A stretch of 64,000 nt of DNA from Kiloniella spongiae (GTDB taxonomy: Bacteria > Pseudomonadota > Alphaproteobacteria > Kiloniellales > Kiloniellaceae), in contig NZ_LAQL01000006.1 of NCBI RefSeq assembly GCF_001026905.1, positions 186,001-250,000 on the forward strand, given 5' to 3'. The notes beneath the pieces are model-generated. The model was not told the origin of the DNA, ran no database searches, and saw only the letters and a program-made list of their open reading frames with translations. The stretch's first letter is position 1. Each line of letters begins with the position of its first letter. Made by a program: the position numbers and the translations under genes. Positions 26,073 to 34,109 of this stretch are shown here, one piece after another.

Positions 26073-28871
26073 ATGAGCAACCTTGCAAACAGAATTAACA
26101 CATCAGATCGCTTCGATCTGTCACCGATCAAGGTTCTAAAACCAATTGAGAGTGAAACAATAAATGTTTCTATTACAAATGGTTATTCTGCCAATCTGGA
26201 TTTTGATGCTTCAACAGCTATTCCTTCCGTAGAGGGAAAAGATTTTGTTTTAACATTTCCTGGAAATAGTCCCGAAGAAGATGGTGGCCGTATTGTTTTC
26301 AAAAATCTTGTCGAAGGATCTCAAGGTCCAAATACAACGGTCCTTATTATCAACGGAACTGAGATTCCAGCAAAGCTGCTAATTACACAAACCTTATCGT
26401 TAACAGACGCCGACACGCTTGAAACTGCAGCAGGGGCCGTTGTCATCTCCGCGAGTGGCGGCGGCAGTATCTACAATGAAAATCTTGGTAGCATTATTGA
26501 CCTCCTACAAGCTCAGGGCGGTATCTTAGGTACTGACCTCAGTTTTGGCTTACTTGGCAATACTCGAGATGCCTTGCCCGATATTGAGCAAAGTGCAACC
26601 CCAAGTCCTTTTCAACTTACCCCTCATTTTGAAACTGTAATTACATCAATTGAATCAGAAGAACCTTTCAATGTTGGTTTGGAAGATTGGGATGACGGTA
26701 ATCGTTTATCGCCTATGGAGATCAAGATATCTTTTACTGGAGGAGATCTTACATCCTTGAAAATCAGTGATATTCCGGAAGGAAATGGTGCTGCTTTTTT
26801 CATTGGTAACCCAATAGCTTCTGATGGGACAATTGATTATGCCTATGAAGTACCAACACCAGGTGGTTCTGTTACGCTTACCCCAACACAACTAGCTGCA
26901 GGTATCTATCTGCTACCGCCTGCTCACAGTGACAAAGATATTCCTCTCACTTTTCAAGCAGGAACAACAAATACCGAAGGCGATTCCGTAACTGTAACGA
27001 CAGTTGCGACGGCGATCATTGATGCAGTTGCTGACGTGCCAATCATCGCCGAAGGACAGGAATCCAGTTATTCTGAGAGAGACGAATATGTAAGAGTTCC
27101 TGTCGGAGTTCAGTTCCTGGACCATGACGGTTCAGAAGATCATTTGATAGTTTTTAGTAATATTCCATCCGATTGGATACCTGCCGAAACTCCACCTCTT
27201 ACATATACAGTTACAGGCCTGGAGCCTGGACAAAATCCTGGCGATGAAGGATTAAATACGACCTATGAACTTACCGTTGATGTTAACCTTGTCAGTGATT
27301 TCAATGGGCAGGTTAATTATGCACAATTTTTTAGACCACAGGGTTGGACTTCCGAACGCTGGAGTGATGGAACGCCACATGATCAAGCTCCCCTAGATGC
27401 TGAAATTGGTATCAAGGCAATCACGAAAGAAACAGCTACAGATCTTGAAATTTTCAACCACAATGATACAGCCGAGGCTGAAACAACGCATCTCGTTTTC
27501 AGATCCGAAGATGTTCCAAGTGTTTTCGGGACAAATATCACTCATGACGAAACCCCTCACATACAGATAGATAGCGATGATACTGAATTGTTGCTTTCTG
27601 ATGTCAGGACTGCTCTGGAAACAAGTGTGAATGCAATTTTTAGCGACCCCCTTCCAGAACCTATTGGGCAAGCGCAAGTTAGTAATCTGTTATCTGAATT
27701 CGGGCAAGATGGTGCACACGGTGCAACATTAAGCTTTAATCGATATATAGGCGACCTGATATATGACGCGGACGGGAATCCAATAGAATACAGAGGGCAA
27801 GCAGTCCTGTTAACTCGGGACGAGGATTCACCTAATATTGTTTGGGGATATCTTGCGAGAGATCAAGATCCGTACTTTGCAGTACATCTGTCAACACCAG
27901 AGGATCTAAACGACGGCAGCAATTTTTCTGTCGCACAAGTAACCTTTGTTCAATTCCTGCCTTTTGACCATGTATACACTAGCAATCACAACGATGAAAT
28001 CGATTTTGATCTCTCTTATTTTGCAACAGATAACGACGGCGATCTAAGTGATACCACAGCAGGCAGCACAATTAAGATAAAGATAAGGGACGATGGTCCT
28101 GATGCTAATGAGATCCAAACGCAAATACGCCCGGATGAACTATTTGAAGGTAATCTCAATACTGATAACGGTAATGATCTCGGAGCTGATGGCGGAAAAG
28201 TATCTTTGGTAATATACAATTCACTTGAGTATACGCCCAATTATGGAGCTGGCCCTGGTGATCCTGCATTCTTAATATCTGCAGACAGAGGTGTGTTAAA
28301 AATATTTTTTGATGGTTCATATGTATACACGCCTAATGGTGAATCTGGTACTGATGAATTTACCTATACTCTAAGAGATAGAGATGGAGATACTGATACA
28401 GATACATTATCTATCAACGTCCTGACAGATGTGGACGCACAAGGCCCATCAGAACAACCACAGGCAAGGCTTCAAATAGTAGAAATTAACCAAGAGTTTA
28501 AAGAAAACAATACGTTAGATAATTTTCCTGAAACCGAGAATGATGACACCAATCTTATTATTTTTTCAGGATCTATCGAAGAGCTCGAAAAACAAACTAT
28601 TATGAATTATGATGCAGAGAACGGCGACATAATTGATATTAGTGACATCGTTACCTTTGATGACGAAACAAATCTTGCAGAAGATATTTCCAGCTATTTA
28701 AAAGTTGTTTCAACAGCCGAAAATAATGTCGAGTTGCTCGTTGATGAAGACGGGGATGGTAAAGATTTTCAAACTGTGGCCCTATTAAATGATTTTAGAG
28801 CAGGTAATGATATTAGAGTAATTCTTGATCATGATGAATATACGGTGAGTATTCCTGATATTCCTATGTGA
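26073..28871 (+). CDS. Large type I secretion substrate (T1SS-143/VCBS-like, RTX-adhesin relative)
   Basis: A 932-aa acidic, Asp/Asn-rich protein without an N-terminal signal peptide. The N-terminal ~120 residues resemble a retention/prefix region of BapA-type adhesins. The middle carries repeated Ig/VCBS-like modules, for example LKIFFDGSYVYTPNGESGTD followed by EFTYTLRDRDGDTDTDTLSI, and repeated DNDGDLSDTT-type calcium-like Asp motifs. The last ~100 residues (NYDAENGDIIDISDIVTFDD, VELLVDEDGDGKDFQTVALL) match the C-terminal type I target domain. It should leave the cell through an ABC exporter, but none is in the window. ATG at 26073 is preferred over the in-frame GTG at 26061. Confidence 0.78.
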   Translation: MSNLANRINTSDRFDLSPIKVLKPIESETINVSITNGYSANLDFDASTAIPSVEGKDFVLTFPGNSPEEDGGRIVFKNLVEGSQGPNTTVLIINGTEIPAKLLITQTLSLTDADTLETAAGAVVISASGGGSIYNENLGSIIDLLQAQGGILGTDLSFGLLGNTRDALPDIEQSATPSPFQLTPHFETVITSIESEEPFNVGLEDWDDGNRLSPMEIKISFTGGDLTSLKISDIPEGNGAAFFIGNPIASDGTIDYAYEVPTPGGSVTLTPTQLAAGIYLLPPAHSDKDIPLTFQAGTTNTEGDSVTVTTVATAIIDAVADVPIIAEGQESSYSERDEYVRVPVGVQFLDHDGSEDHLIVFSNIPSDWIPAETPPLTYTVTGLEPGQNPGDEGLNTTYELTVDVNLVSDFNGQVNYAQFFRPQGWTSERWSDGTPHDQAPLDAEIGIKAITKETATDLEIFNHNDTAEAETTHLVFRSEDVPSVFGTNITHDETPHIQIDSDDTELLLSDVRTALETSVNAIFSDPLPEPIGQAQVSNLLSEFGQDGAHGATLSFNRYIGDLIYDADGNPIEYRGQAVLLTRDEDSPNIVWGYLARDQDPYFAVHLSTPEDLNDGSNFSVAQVTFVQFLPFDHVYTSNHNDEIDFDLSYFATDNDGDLSDTTAGSTIKIKIRDDGPDANEIQTQIRPDELFEGNLNTDNGNDLGADGGKVSLVIYNSLEYTPNYGAGPGDPAFLISADRGVLKIFFDGSYVYTPNGESGTDEFTYTLRDRDGDTDTDTLSINVLTDVDAQGPSEQPQARLQIVEINQEFKENNTLDNFPETENDDTNLIIFSGSIEELEKQTIMNYDAENGDIIDISDIVTFDDETNLAEDISSYLKVVSTAENNVELLVDEDGDGKDFQTVALLNDFRAGNDIRVILDHDEYTVSIPDIPM

Positions 28872-28884
28872 TGTTTCATTTACC

Positions 28885-28921
28885 AAACCGGGAATGGGTA
28901 ATCATTTCCATTCCCGGTTTT
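28885..28921 (+). terminator. Terminator after the secreted protein gene
   Basis: AAACCGGGAATGG (28885–28897) and CCATTCCCGGTTT (28908–28920) form a perfect 13-bp stem with a 10-base loop, ending in a short T-run. It separates the secreted protein gene from the nitrile hydratase operon, so the latter must have its own promoter or depend on read-through. Confidence 0.85.
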
Positions 28922-28953
28922 AAAATAAAGTCACGCCATAGGAGGCAAAGTTT

Positions 28954-29604
28954 ATGACAACCTTTGATGAGAAAAAAGCCGTTGAAATTCATCAGGCTTT
29001 ACATAGCCATCTCCCCTCAGAACCAGCTTTACGTGTCAAAGCCCTCGAAAGTTTATTGATCGAAAAAGGTTTAACAACTTCAGAAACTATCGATGCCTGG
29101 ATTGAAGCCTATTCCGAAGAAATTGGTCCAAAACGGGGCGCACTTATTATAGCAAGATCCTGGGTTGACCCTGAATTCAAAAAGCGACTAATGGCTGATG
29201 CAGCAAAAGCAATTGAAGAATTTGGCTTTGAAGGAAAAGCAACCGGGCATCTAAAGGCTGTAGAAAATACAGATAAGATTCACAATCTGGTCGTTTGTAC
29301 TTTGTGCTCTTGCTATCCCTTTTCAATTCTTGGCATTGCCCCAACCTGGTATAAAACCGCTGCTTACAGATCACGGGCTGTACGGGATCCACGCGGTGTT
29401 TTAAATGAATTCGGTGTTATGCTGAATGATGATATCAAAGTTTGTGTCTGGGACAGCACAGCAGAATTACGGTATCTTGTAGTGCCTCAACGTCCATCTG
29501 GTACAGATAATTTAAATGAGAAAGAATTAGCTGAACTGGTCACTCGAAATTCCATGATAGGTACTGATCGAGATTTAAATTCTCAAGCGAAGGTGAAAAG
29601 CTGA
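28954..29604 (+). CDS. nthA: Nitrile hydratase alpha subunit, cobalt type
   Basis: A 216-aa subunit of the enzyme that hydrates nitriles to amides. The metal-binding claw is VCTLCSCYPF with Cys115, Cys118 and Cys120; Thr in the second position and Tyr after the third Cys mark the non-corrin cobalt type (iron enzymes have Ser and Thr). The two outer cysteines of the motif are normally oxidised after translation. GTAAYRSRAVRDPRGVL-like sequence (AAYRSRAVRDPRGVLNEFG) is also conserved. AGGAGG precedes the ATG. Its stop overlaps the start of the beta subunit (TGATG), giving strict coupling. Confidence 0.95.
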   Translation: MTTFDEKKAVEIHQALHSHLPSEPALRVKALESLLIEKGLTTSETIDAWIEAYSEEIGPKRGALIIARSWVDPEFKKRLMADAAKAIEEFGFEGKATGHLKAVENTDKIHNLVVCTLCSCYPFSILGIAPTWYKTAAYRSRAVRDPRGVLNEFGVMLNDDIKVCVWDSTAELRYLVVPQRPSGTDNLNEKELAELVTRNSMIGTDRDLNSQAKVKS

Positions 29605-30257
29605 TGGATGGTATTCATGATTTAGGAGGCAAGCAGGGTTTCGGTCCAATTAATGTAACCGAGCCAACCGAACCCTTTCACGAAGAATGGGAGGCACGGG
29701 TATGGGGGATCTCTTGCAGTACAGGCGCACCAGGGATAACCATTGACTGGTGGCGTTACATACGCGAAATGACAATTCCAGAAGATTACTTAACCCGCCC
29801 CTATCTGGACAGTTGGTCAGAATCAGACATGGTAACCTTGGTTGATTCCAACATTTGTACTGTGGAAGAATTAGCCACGGGTAAATCCAATACACCGCGT
29901 TTGGAAGATGCGAATAATATAACCGTTGACCAAGCATTAGAAGCCAACAGGATGAGTTCAAGACGTTTTGACCGTCCATCTAACGCAGATCCAAAATACA
30001 TTGTCGGAAACGATGTTGTTACATGTCAATTCACTTCAACCGGGCATACTCGTCTGCCAGCATATGTTCGCGGAAAACCTGGAAAAGTTTATGCCTATCA
30101 TGGCGCGCATCTGTTACCTGATGCTGGTGCAAAAGGTGAAGAAATAGCCGAGCATTTATACACAATCGCTTTTAATGCATGTGATCTATGGCCAGAAGCT
30201 CATGACAGCAACGATATAATTTTTGTTGATTTGTGGGAGAGTTATTTTGACAATTAA
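29604..30257 (+). CDS. nthB: Nitrile hydratase beta subunit
   Basis: A 217-aa partner of the alpha subunit. It starts MDGIHDLGGKQGFGPI, the signature N-terminus of beta chains, and the C-terminal SH3-like barrel contains TGHTRLPAYVRGKPGKVYAY and HLLPDAGAKGE. The conserved Arg in the RLPxYxRG stretch contacts the modified cysteines of the alpha chain. Order alpha–beta–accessory is typical of cobalt-type operons. Its 3' end overlaps the accessory gene by 11 bp. Confidence 0.95.
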   Translation: MDGIHDLGGKQGFGPINVTEPTEPFHEEWEARVWGISCSTGAPGITIDWWRYIREMTIPEDYLTRPYLDSWSESDMVTLVDSNICTVEELATGKSNTPRLEDANNITVDQALEANRMSSRRFDRPSNADPKYIVGNDVVTCQFTSTGHTRLPAYVRGKPGKVYAYHGAHLLPDAGAKGEEIAEHLYTIAFNACDLWPEAHDSNDIIFVDLWESYFDN

Positions 30258-30588
30258 TAATCCTAAACCATTAAGCCACCTCGATGGGAACCCTGCGTTT
30301 GACGAACTTTGGCAAGCCCAAGTCTTATCAATGGTCGATGCACTGATTACTGAAAATGTTATCACCCCTGTCAACTGGTCAGAGAGTTTCGGCAAAAATT
30401 TGAACGCCGCTTATCAAAAAGGTGATCCTGATAATTTAGATACTTATTTTTCTGCCGCACTGACAACTCTTGAAAAACTGATAACCGATCAATGTGAAAT
30501 AACCAAAACTGACGTAACAAAAAAACATGAAGACTGGAGACAGGCTTACCTATCTACCCCCCATGGCAAACCTGTACAACTATCCTAA
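30247..30588 (+). CDS. Nitrile hydratase accessory protein (cobalt-loading, NhlE/P14K type)
   Basis: A ~114-aa protein related to the N-terminal part of beta subunits: NPAFDELWQAQVLSMVDALI and VITPVNWSESFGKNLNAAYQ. In cobalt-type systems such proteins bring metal to the alpha chain by subunit swapping and are needed for activity. The likely start is TTG at 30247, read as MTINNPKPLSH, with GGGAG at 30235–30239 seven bases upstream inside nthB; an open frame reaches back to 30223. It ends the operon, about 20 bases before the right-hand island repeat. Confidence 0.88.
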   Translation: MTINNPKPLSHLDGNPAFDELWQAQVLSMVDALITENVITPVNWSESFGKNLNAAYQKGDPDNLDTYFSAALTTLEKLITDQCEITKTDVTKKHEDWRQAYLSTPHGKPVQLS

Positions 30589-30608
30589 CCAAAGATGTCA
30601 TCACTCCT

Positions 30609-30652
30609 AGGATCAGGCCTTCCTGCTGCTTGGATTCTCAACCACGGGAGAT
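30609..30652. repeat. Right copy of the island-bordering direct repeat
   Basis: Matches 19930–19975 in direct orientation, ending in the shared TCAACCACGGGAGAT. To its right the same frame stays open (…STTGDQHWFGSVSGGK…) up to a TGA near 30760, as if it were the 3' end of a lost gene. A TAG lies just left of it in that frame. Confidence 0.6.
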
Positions 30653-30775
30653 CAACATTGGTTTGGCTCTGTTTCTGGGGGAAAGTTAGAACCAGAGCCA
30701 CTGGTTGACCAAGACATAAATGCTGTTCGGGTTGGCACAGCATTTCCCAAGAAGGCCTGAAGAGATAATGAAGTT

Positions 30776-31105
30776 CTAGCCAACAACGTTGTGGCCACGT
30801 CCCTTCATACAGTTCTTGACGATTTGCTTACGCTCATCCTGTGTGTCCCAGGCTTGTGCCCCGGCACCACCTGCAGCGCCAAGACCTGTCCCCAGAAGGG
30901 CAGCATTCTGAACATCACCATTAAGATAATCGCGTTGATCTGCAACTTTGGCACAAGCGGTTAGGTCACTTTCATAGGCCGCGGTATCAGCCCCTCCATC
31001 AACAATCGGTCTATAATCCGCGCCGGTGTTACTGCACCCTCCCAAGAGGATAACAACAAACCCCAAAGAAATCAGACCAGCCCAACAAGCAATACGTCTC
31101 ATCAT
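30776..31105 (-). CDS. Small glycine-zipper lipoprotein
   Basis: A 109-aa protein with a lipoprotein signal peptide: basic MMRRIA, a hydrophobic core (GLISLGFVVILLGG) and the lipobox LLGGCSN. After the Cys comes a cysteine pair in the mature part and a glycine-zipper-like stretch LGTGLGAAGGAGAQA, ending KNCMKGRGHNVVG. Similar proteins are common envelope components of alphaproteobacteria with no assigned function. It lies outside the island, divergent from the porin gene. Confidence 0.75.
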   Translation of the reverse strand: MMRRIACWAGLISLGFVVILLGGCSNTGADYRPIVDGGADTAAYESDLTACAKVADQRDYLNGDVQNAALLGTGLGAAGGAGAQAWDTQDERKQIVKNCMKGRGHNVVG

Positions 31106-31220
31106 TCAATGCTTTCTGCTTTACTCATAAATCAGAAAAACATTATCAACCTAGTCTGACGGAGAACTGACGAATAAATAAAAAATTTACGCCTACCCCT
31201 TGTATTACGCTTTCTTACTT

Positions 31221-31250
31221 ATAAATAAGTACCGTTTGGTACTTATTTAT
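31221..31250. promoter_or_regulatory. Perfect 13-bp inverted repeat just upstream of the porin gene
   Basis: ATAAATAAGTACC (31221–31233) and GGTACTTATTTAT (31238–31250) are exact inverted repeats around GTTT. The element ends 6 bases before the porin Shine–Dalgarno. A possible promoter (TTGTAT near 31199 and TATAAA near 31220) overlaps its left arm, so it may be an operator, or a stabilising 5' hairpin of the porin mRNA. Confidence 0.7.
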
Positions 31251-31266
31251 ATATGTGGAGAATAAA

Positions 31267-32334
31267 ATGAAATCCCTTTTACTGGCGAGCTCAGCACTGG
31301 TTACCGCTGTTGCTCTAGCCCCAACCGCACAAGCCGAAGACGGTAAAATCAACCTGTCTGTATTCACACAATTCCACGCCTCATCAACTGATGCTGATAA
31401 CGAAACGTTGGGAACAAATAACGGGCATGATTTTAACACCAACTCTGAAATCAAGCTGACAGCCTCAAATACCGCTGATAACGGCCTAAGATACGGTCTC
31501 GAGATTCAGTTGGAAACAGATCAGGACTCAACTGAAAATACTGATGAAAACTACATCTGGCTCGAAGGCGATTTCGGTCGCGTAGAACTCGGCGATCAAG
31601 ATGGTGCTGACGACGGTCTGCTCGTAAGTGGTAAAGACGTTGGTTTGATCTATGGCATGATTGATAACGCAACAGGTTCATCACTTGATACAGGCAGTGC
31701 ATCAGTTGCAGCAACTGCTGCTGATATCAGCGATTCTTCTGATGCAACCAAAATCACTTATTACACACCTAGTTTTAATGGTTTCAAAGCTGGTGTTTCC
31801 TATGCACCGGATTCAAGTGATGGTGCAGAAGTTGCCAATCGCGTTGTCGACACTCGTGCTGAACAAACTGTAGAAGCCGGGCTTAATTATTCTGGTTCTT
31901 TCAATGATGTTTCACTTGAAATCGGAGCCAGTAGTGTTTGGTCTGATCACAGCGGAGATACAGGCACTGCTCAGAATGATGCTCAGTTCTTCGGTGCAGG
32001 TGTCGGTTTTAATGTCGGTTATGCAGGCTTTACAGTAGGTGCGGGTTACACCTATCAAGATGGTGATGACGTTTATGACGACCAGAATACTGTTGATGCC
32101 GGCATCAACTACACAACAGGTCCATGGCAATTTGCCGTTGCTGGTGTTTGGTCAGAAACAACAAACGTAACTGCTTCATCAGGTGATGATTTTGAAAGCA
32201 CAGCTGTTTCTGCGGGTATCCAATACGAAGTTGCCCCTGGTCTCGCTGTATACGGTTCCGCAATCGCAGGTGATTACGAAGGCGGTGCCGAAGAATTCAC
32301 CTCTGTTCAAAGTGGTGTACTTGTTAGCTTCTAA
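31267..32334 (+). CDS. Outer-membrane porin (Gram-negative porin superfamily)
   Basis: A 355-aa beta-barrel protein with a signal peptide MKSLLLASSALVTAVALAPT cut after AQA. The mature part alternates polar and hydrophobic residues (INLSVFTQFHASS; LRYGLEIQLETDQ; FGRVELGDQDGADDGLLVSG; GFKAGVSYAPD) and ends SGVLVSF with the terminal Phe used for outer-membrane insertion. It should allow passive diffusion of small solutes. GGAG at 31257–31260 sets the ATG at 31267; a GTG at 31255 is not needed. Flanked by a palindrome upstream and a large hairpin downstream. Confidence 0.93.
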   Translation: MKSLLLASSALVTAVALAPTAQAEDGKINLSVFTQFHASSTDADNETLGTNNGHDFNTNSEIKLTASNTADNGLRYGLEIQLETDQDSTENTDENYIWLEGDFGRVELGDQDGADDGLLVSGKDVGLIYGMIDNATGSSLDTGSASVAATAADISDSSDATKITYYTPSFNGFKAGVSYAPDSSDGAEVANRVVDTRAEQTVEAGLNYSGSFNDVSLEIGASSVWSDHSGDTGTAQNDAQFFGAGVGFNVGYAGFTVGAGYTYQDGDDVYDDQNTVDAGINYTTGPWQFAVAGVWSETTNVTASSGDDFESTAVSAGIQYEVAPGLAVYGSAIAGDYEGGAEEFTSVQSGVLVSF

Positions 32335-32359
32335 TAGTAATTTCTGAAGCTTTAAAAGC

Positions 32360-32409
32360 TTAATGTCGTATTATTGAAGAGTTACAACTTTTCAGTAGTA
32401 CGACATTAA
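32360..32409. terminator. Extended hairpin between convergent porin and secreted-protein genes
   Basis: TTAATGTCGTA (32360–32370) pairs exactly with TACGACATTAA (32399–32409). Inside, TGAAGAG and CTTTTCA can continue the stem with one G·T pair. There is no long T-run, so it may act in mRNA stabilisation as well as termination of either gene. Confidence 0.65.
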
Positions 32410-32429
32410 TAAATTTGATTAAAATTCAC

Positions 32430-32894
32430 TTAGTCCAGAATAATCACGTCATCATAGCCGTCGTCTACGATATAAACTTCTTCGTCACTGTAGTCGTCGA
32501 TAAAGACGTAAGTTTCAGGTTCGTCGTAATAGAAGATTTCCGGTTCATCATACCAGTACTCATCGACAACAATCAGTGCATCATCGTAGTACATCATCTC
32601 TACTTCAGAAGCTGGCATAACAATAACGCGAGTGTCTTGTGTTCTTTGACGTGCATAGCCGGTTTTCAGTTGCGCATTTCCCTTTGCGTCTTTTTGAATT
32701 TGCCAAGAGCCATCCGGCTTTAGACAGGCCGTTCCATAGGCATTTTCCTTCTTACCGCCAACAAGAACCTTAGTTTGATATTCGCGACATTGTACTTGTT
32801 TTGCGTTAGCTTTTGTGACCATCAAAGTCATCGACAGAGTAATTGCTACTATCCCGATCAAAAAGATCGAATGATTACTGATACTTGATTTCAT
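32430..32894 (-). CDS. Secreted protein with acidic, tyrosine-rich tail
   Basis: A 154-aa protein with a signal peptide (IFLIGIVAITLSMTLMVTKA, cleavage after ANA). The first mature part, CREYQTKVLVGGKKENAYGT followed by ACLKPDGSWQI, is like the C-terminal domain of RT0821/Lpp0805-type surface antigens. The last ~50 residues are a degenerate run of Tyr, Asp, Glu and Val with repeats of the form Y-Y-D-E-P-E and D-D-x-Y. This tail suggests metal binding or a structural role outside the membrane. AGGA precedes the ATG. Function unknown. Confidence 0.7.
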   Translation of the reverse strand: MKSSISNHSIFLIGIVAITLSMTLMVTKANAKQVQCREYQTKVLVGGKKENAYGTACLKPDGSWQIQKDAKGNAQLKTGYARQRTQDTRVIVMPASEVEMMYYDDALIVVDEYWYDEPEIFYYDEPETYVFIDDYSDEEVYIVDDGYDDVIILD

Positions 32895-32935
32895 TTCTAT
32901 ATTTCCTTCTATTCATATTCTCGCTGTTTTCAGCG

Positions 32936-33154
32936 TTATTCCGTATCGTCGCTGTTTTCTCCAAAGGCGAGAATATCGCCGGGCTGACAATCCAGTGCCT
33001 CGCAAATAGCATCCAGTGTAGAAAAGCGGATTGCCTTTGCCCGACCAGACTTGAGCACTGAGAGGTTGGGAACGGTAATACCAATCTGTTCCGCAAGCTG
33101 GCTTAGTTGCATTTTCCGCTGAGCCAACACGACATCTAAATTAACAATGATCAT
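32936..33154 (-). CDS. Small XRE/Cro-type regulator (YozG-like)
   Basis: A 72-aa single helix-turn-helix protein: IIVNLDVVLAQRKMQLSQLA, EQIGITVPNLSVLKSGRAKA and IRFSTLDAICEALDCQPGDI, which is the full HTH_26 domain and nothing else. Such genes usually follow a DUF2975 membrane protein gene, exactly as here (21-bp gap), and the pair forms a small autoregulated unit. The target is probably the operon itself, with candidate sites at 33839–33870. Confidence 0.9.
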   Translation of the reverse strand: MIIVNLDVVLAQRKMQLSQLAEQIGITVPNLSVLKSGRAKAIRFSTLDAICEALDCQPGDILAFGENSDDTE

Positions 33155-33175
33155 TTGCTTTTCCTCGCGTTCGCT

Positions 33176-33769
33176 TTAGATCAAATGATCCATTTCATCC
33201 TGTAACAAGGCACCCTTTTCCATGACCCGAGCGATAAGAATGATTGCCAAACCACCAAGCAGGAAAGGAATAGGCAGATGTACTTCGCTGACGATTTCCC
33301 AACCATCTTCGAAACCTTCGTCAGCCGACATCCCCATGATTTCTTGCATCAGATAAAGCTGATTCAAACTATCCAAAAACCCGATCAAAGCCGCACTACA
33401 AAACAATAGCCCGACATTACGAATGCGCCTTGCGTTCATCGGCGTAAAAAGCTCTCCTTTTTGATACGCAGCAAACAACCTTTCCAACTGGAAAATCAGC
33501 AGACCGTAAAACAACACGGTCACAGCAAGTAAAACCATATCACCGTAGAAAAGATAATCGGGCAATTCTGGCAAATCCATTTCTTCATCAAGCACAATCT
33601 CTTCGCCCGAAACAAAGCCAAGATTGATGCCCTCTATGCCGACCCAAAGTGCCCCTTTATCCAAAGTGAGACCAAGTACCGTAGCAATTACGATCACACC
33701 CAGAAGCGCAAAAAGGCACATACGAATGCGATAACTGAAAAGGCTGATCTGTTTCTCTAAACCATCCAT
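33176..33769 (-). CDS. DUF2975 membrane protein
   Basis: A 197-aa protein with four hydrophobic segments (MCLFALLGVIVIATVLGLTL; MVLLAVTVLFYGLLIFQLERLF; VGLLFCSAALIGFLDSL; PIPFLLGGLAIILIARVMEKG) and the ERLFAAYQKGELFTPMNARR loop typical of DUF2975. The ATG at 33769 is chosen because GGAG lies six bases upstream; the frame itself opens at 33817. It is transcribed before the small XRE regulator. In other bacteria such pairs respond to envelope or growth-phase signals, but the role is not known. Confidence 0.85.
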   Translation of the reverse strand: MDGLEKQISLFSYRIRMCLFALLGVIVIATVLGLTLDKGALWVGIEGINLGFVSGEEIVLDEEMDLPELPDYLFYGDMVLLAVTVLFYGLLIFQLERLFAAYQKGELFTPMNARRIRNVGLLFCSAALIGFLDSLNQLYLMQEIMGMSADEGFEDGWEIVSEVHLPIPFLLGGLAIILIARVMEKGALLQDEMDHLI

Positions 33770-33838
33770 TTTTATCTCCATAAATGTCGGTATCTGAGAG
33801 AATAAGTACTGTGACAAATTTTGAAAATCAATATTTTT

Positions 33839-33870
33839 TTATCGATAAACAATAATTATTATTCGATAAA
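33839..33870. promoter_or_regulatory. Repeated TCGATAAA sites upstream of the DUF2975–XRE pair
   Basis: TCGATAAA occurs at 33842–33849 (inside the palindrome TTATCGATAA, 33839–33848) and again at 33863–33870, 21 bp apart, about two helical turns. The ~340-base gap 33770–34109 is A+T-rich and otherwise empty; it also carries the promoter for the LysE-type gene. Confidence 0.4.
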
Positions 33871-34109
33871 AGGAAATATTTTCTCCAAAAACAAAACATA
33901 TCAATGAGATAACTATTTATGATTTTTTTTAAGAATCGACCGCAAAAGCATTGATTTTATCAGCTATAAATGCGGGAAAATCTAATCCCAAGGCAACACT
34001 CAGCACACAAGAGAAATCGAAATAACAAGAAAAAGCTTGCCTGTTTGCTCTTATATCCTGTTAGCTGAACCTTATTAATTCGCAGACGACTTTCCAACAG
34101 GCTCCATTT

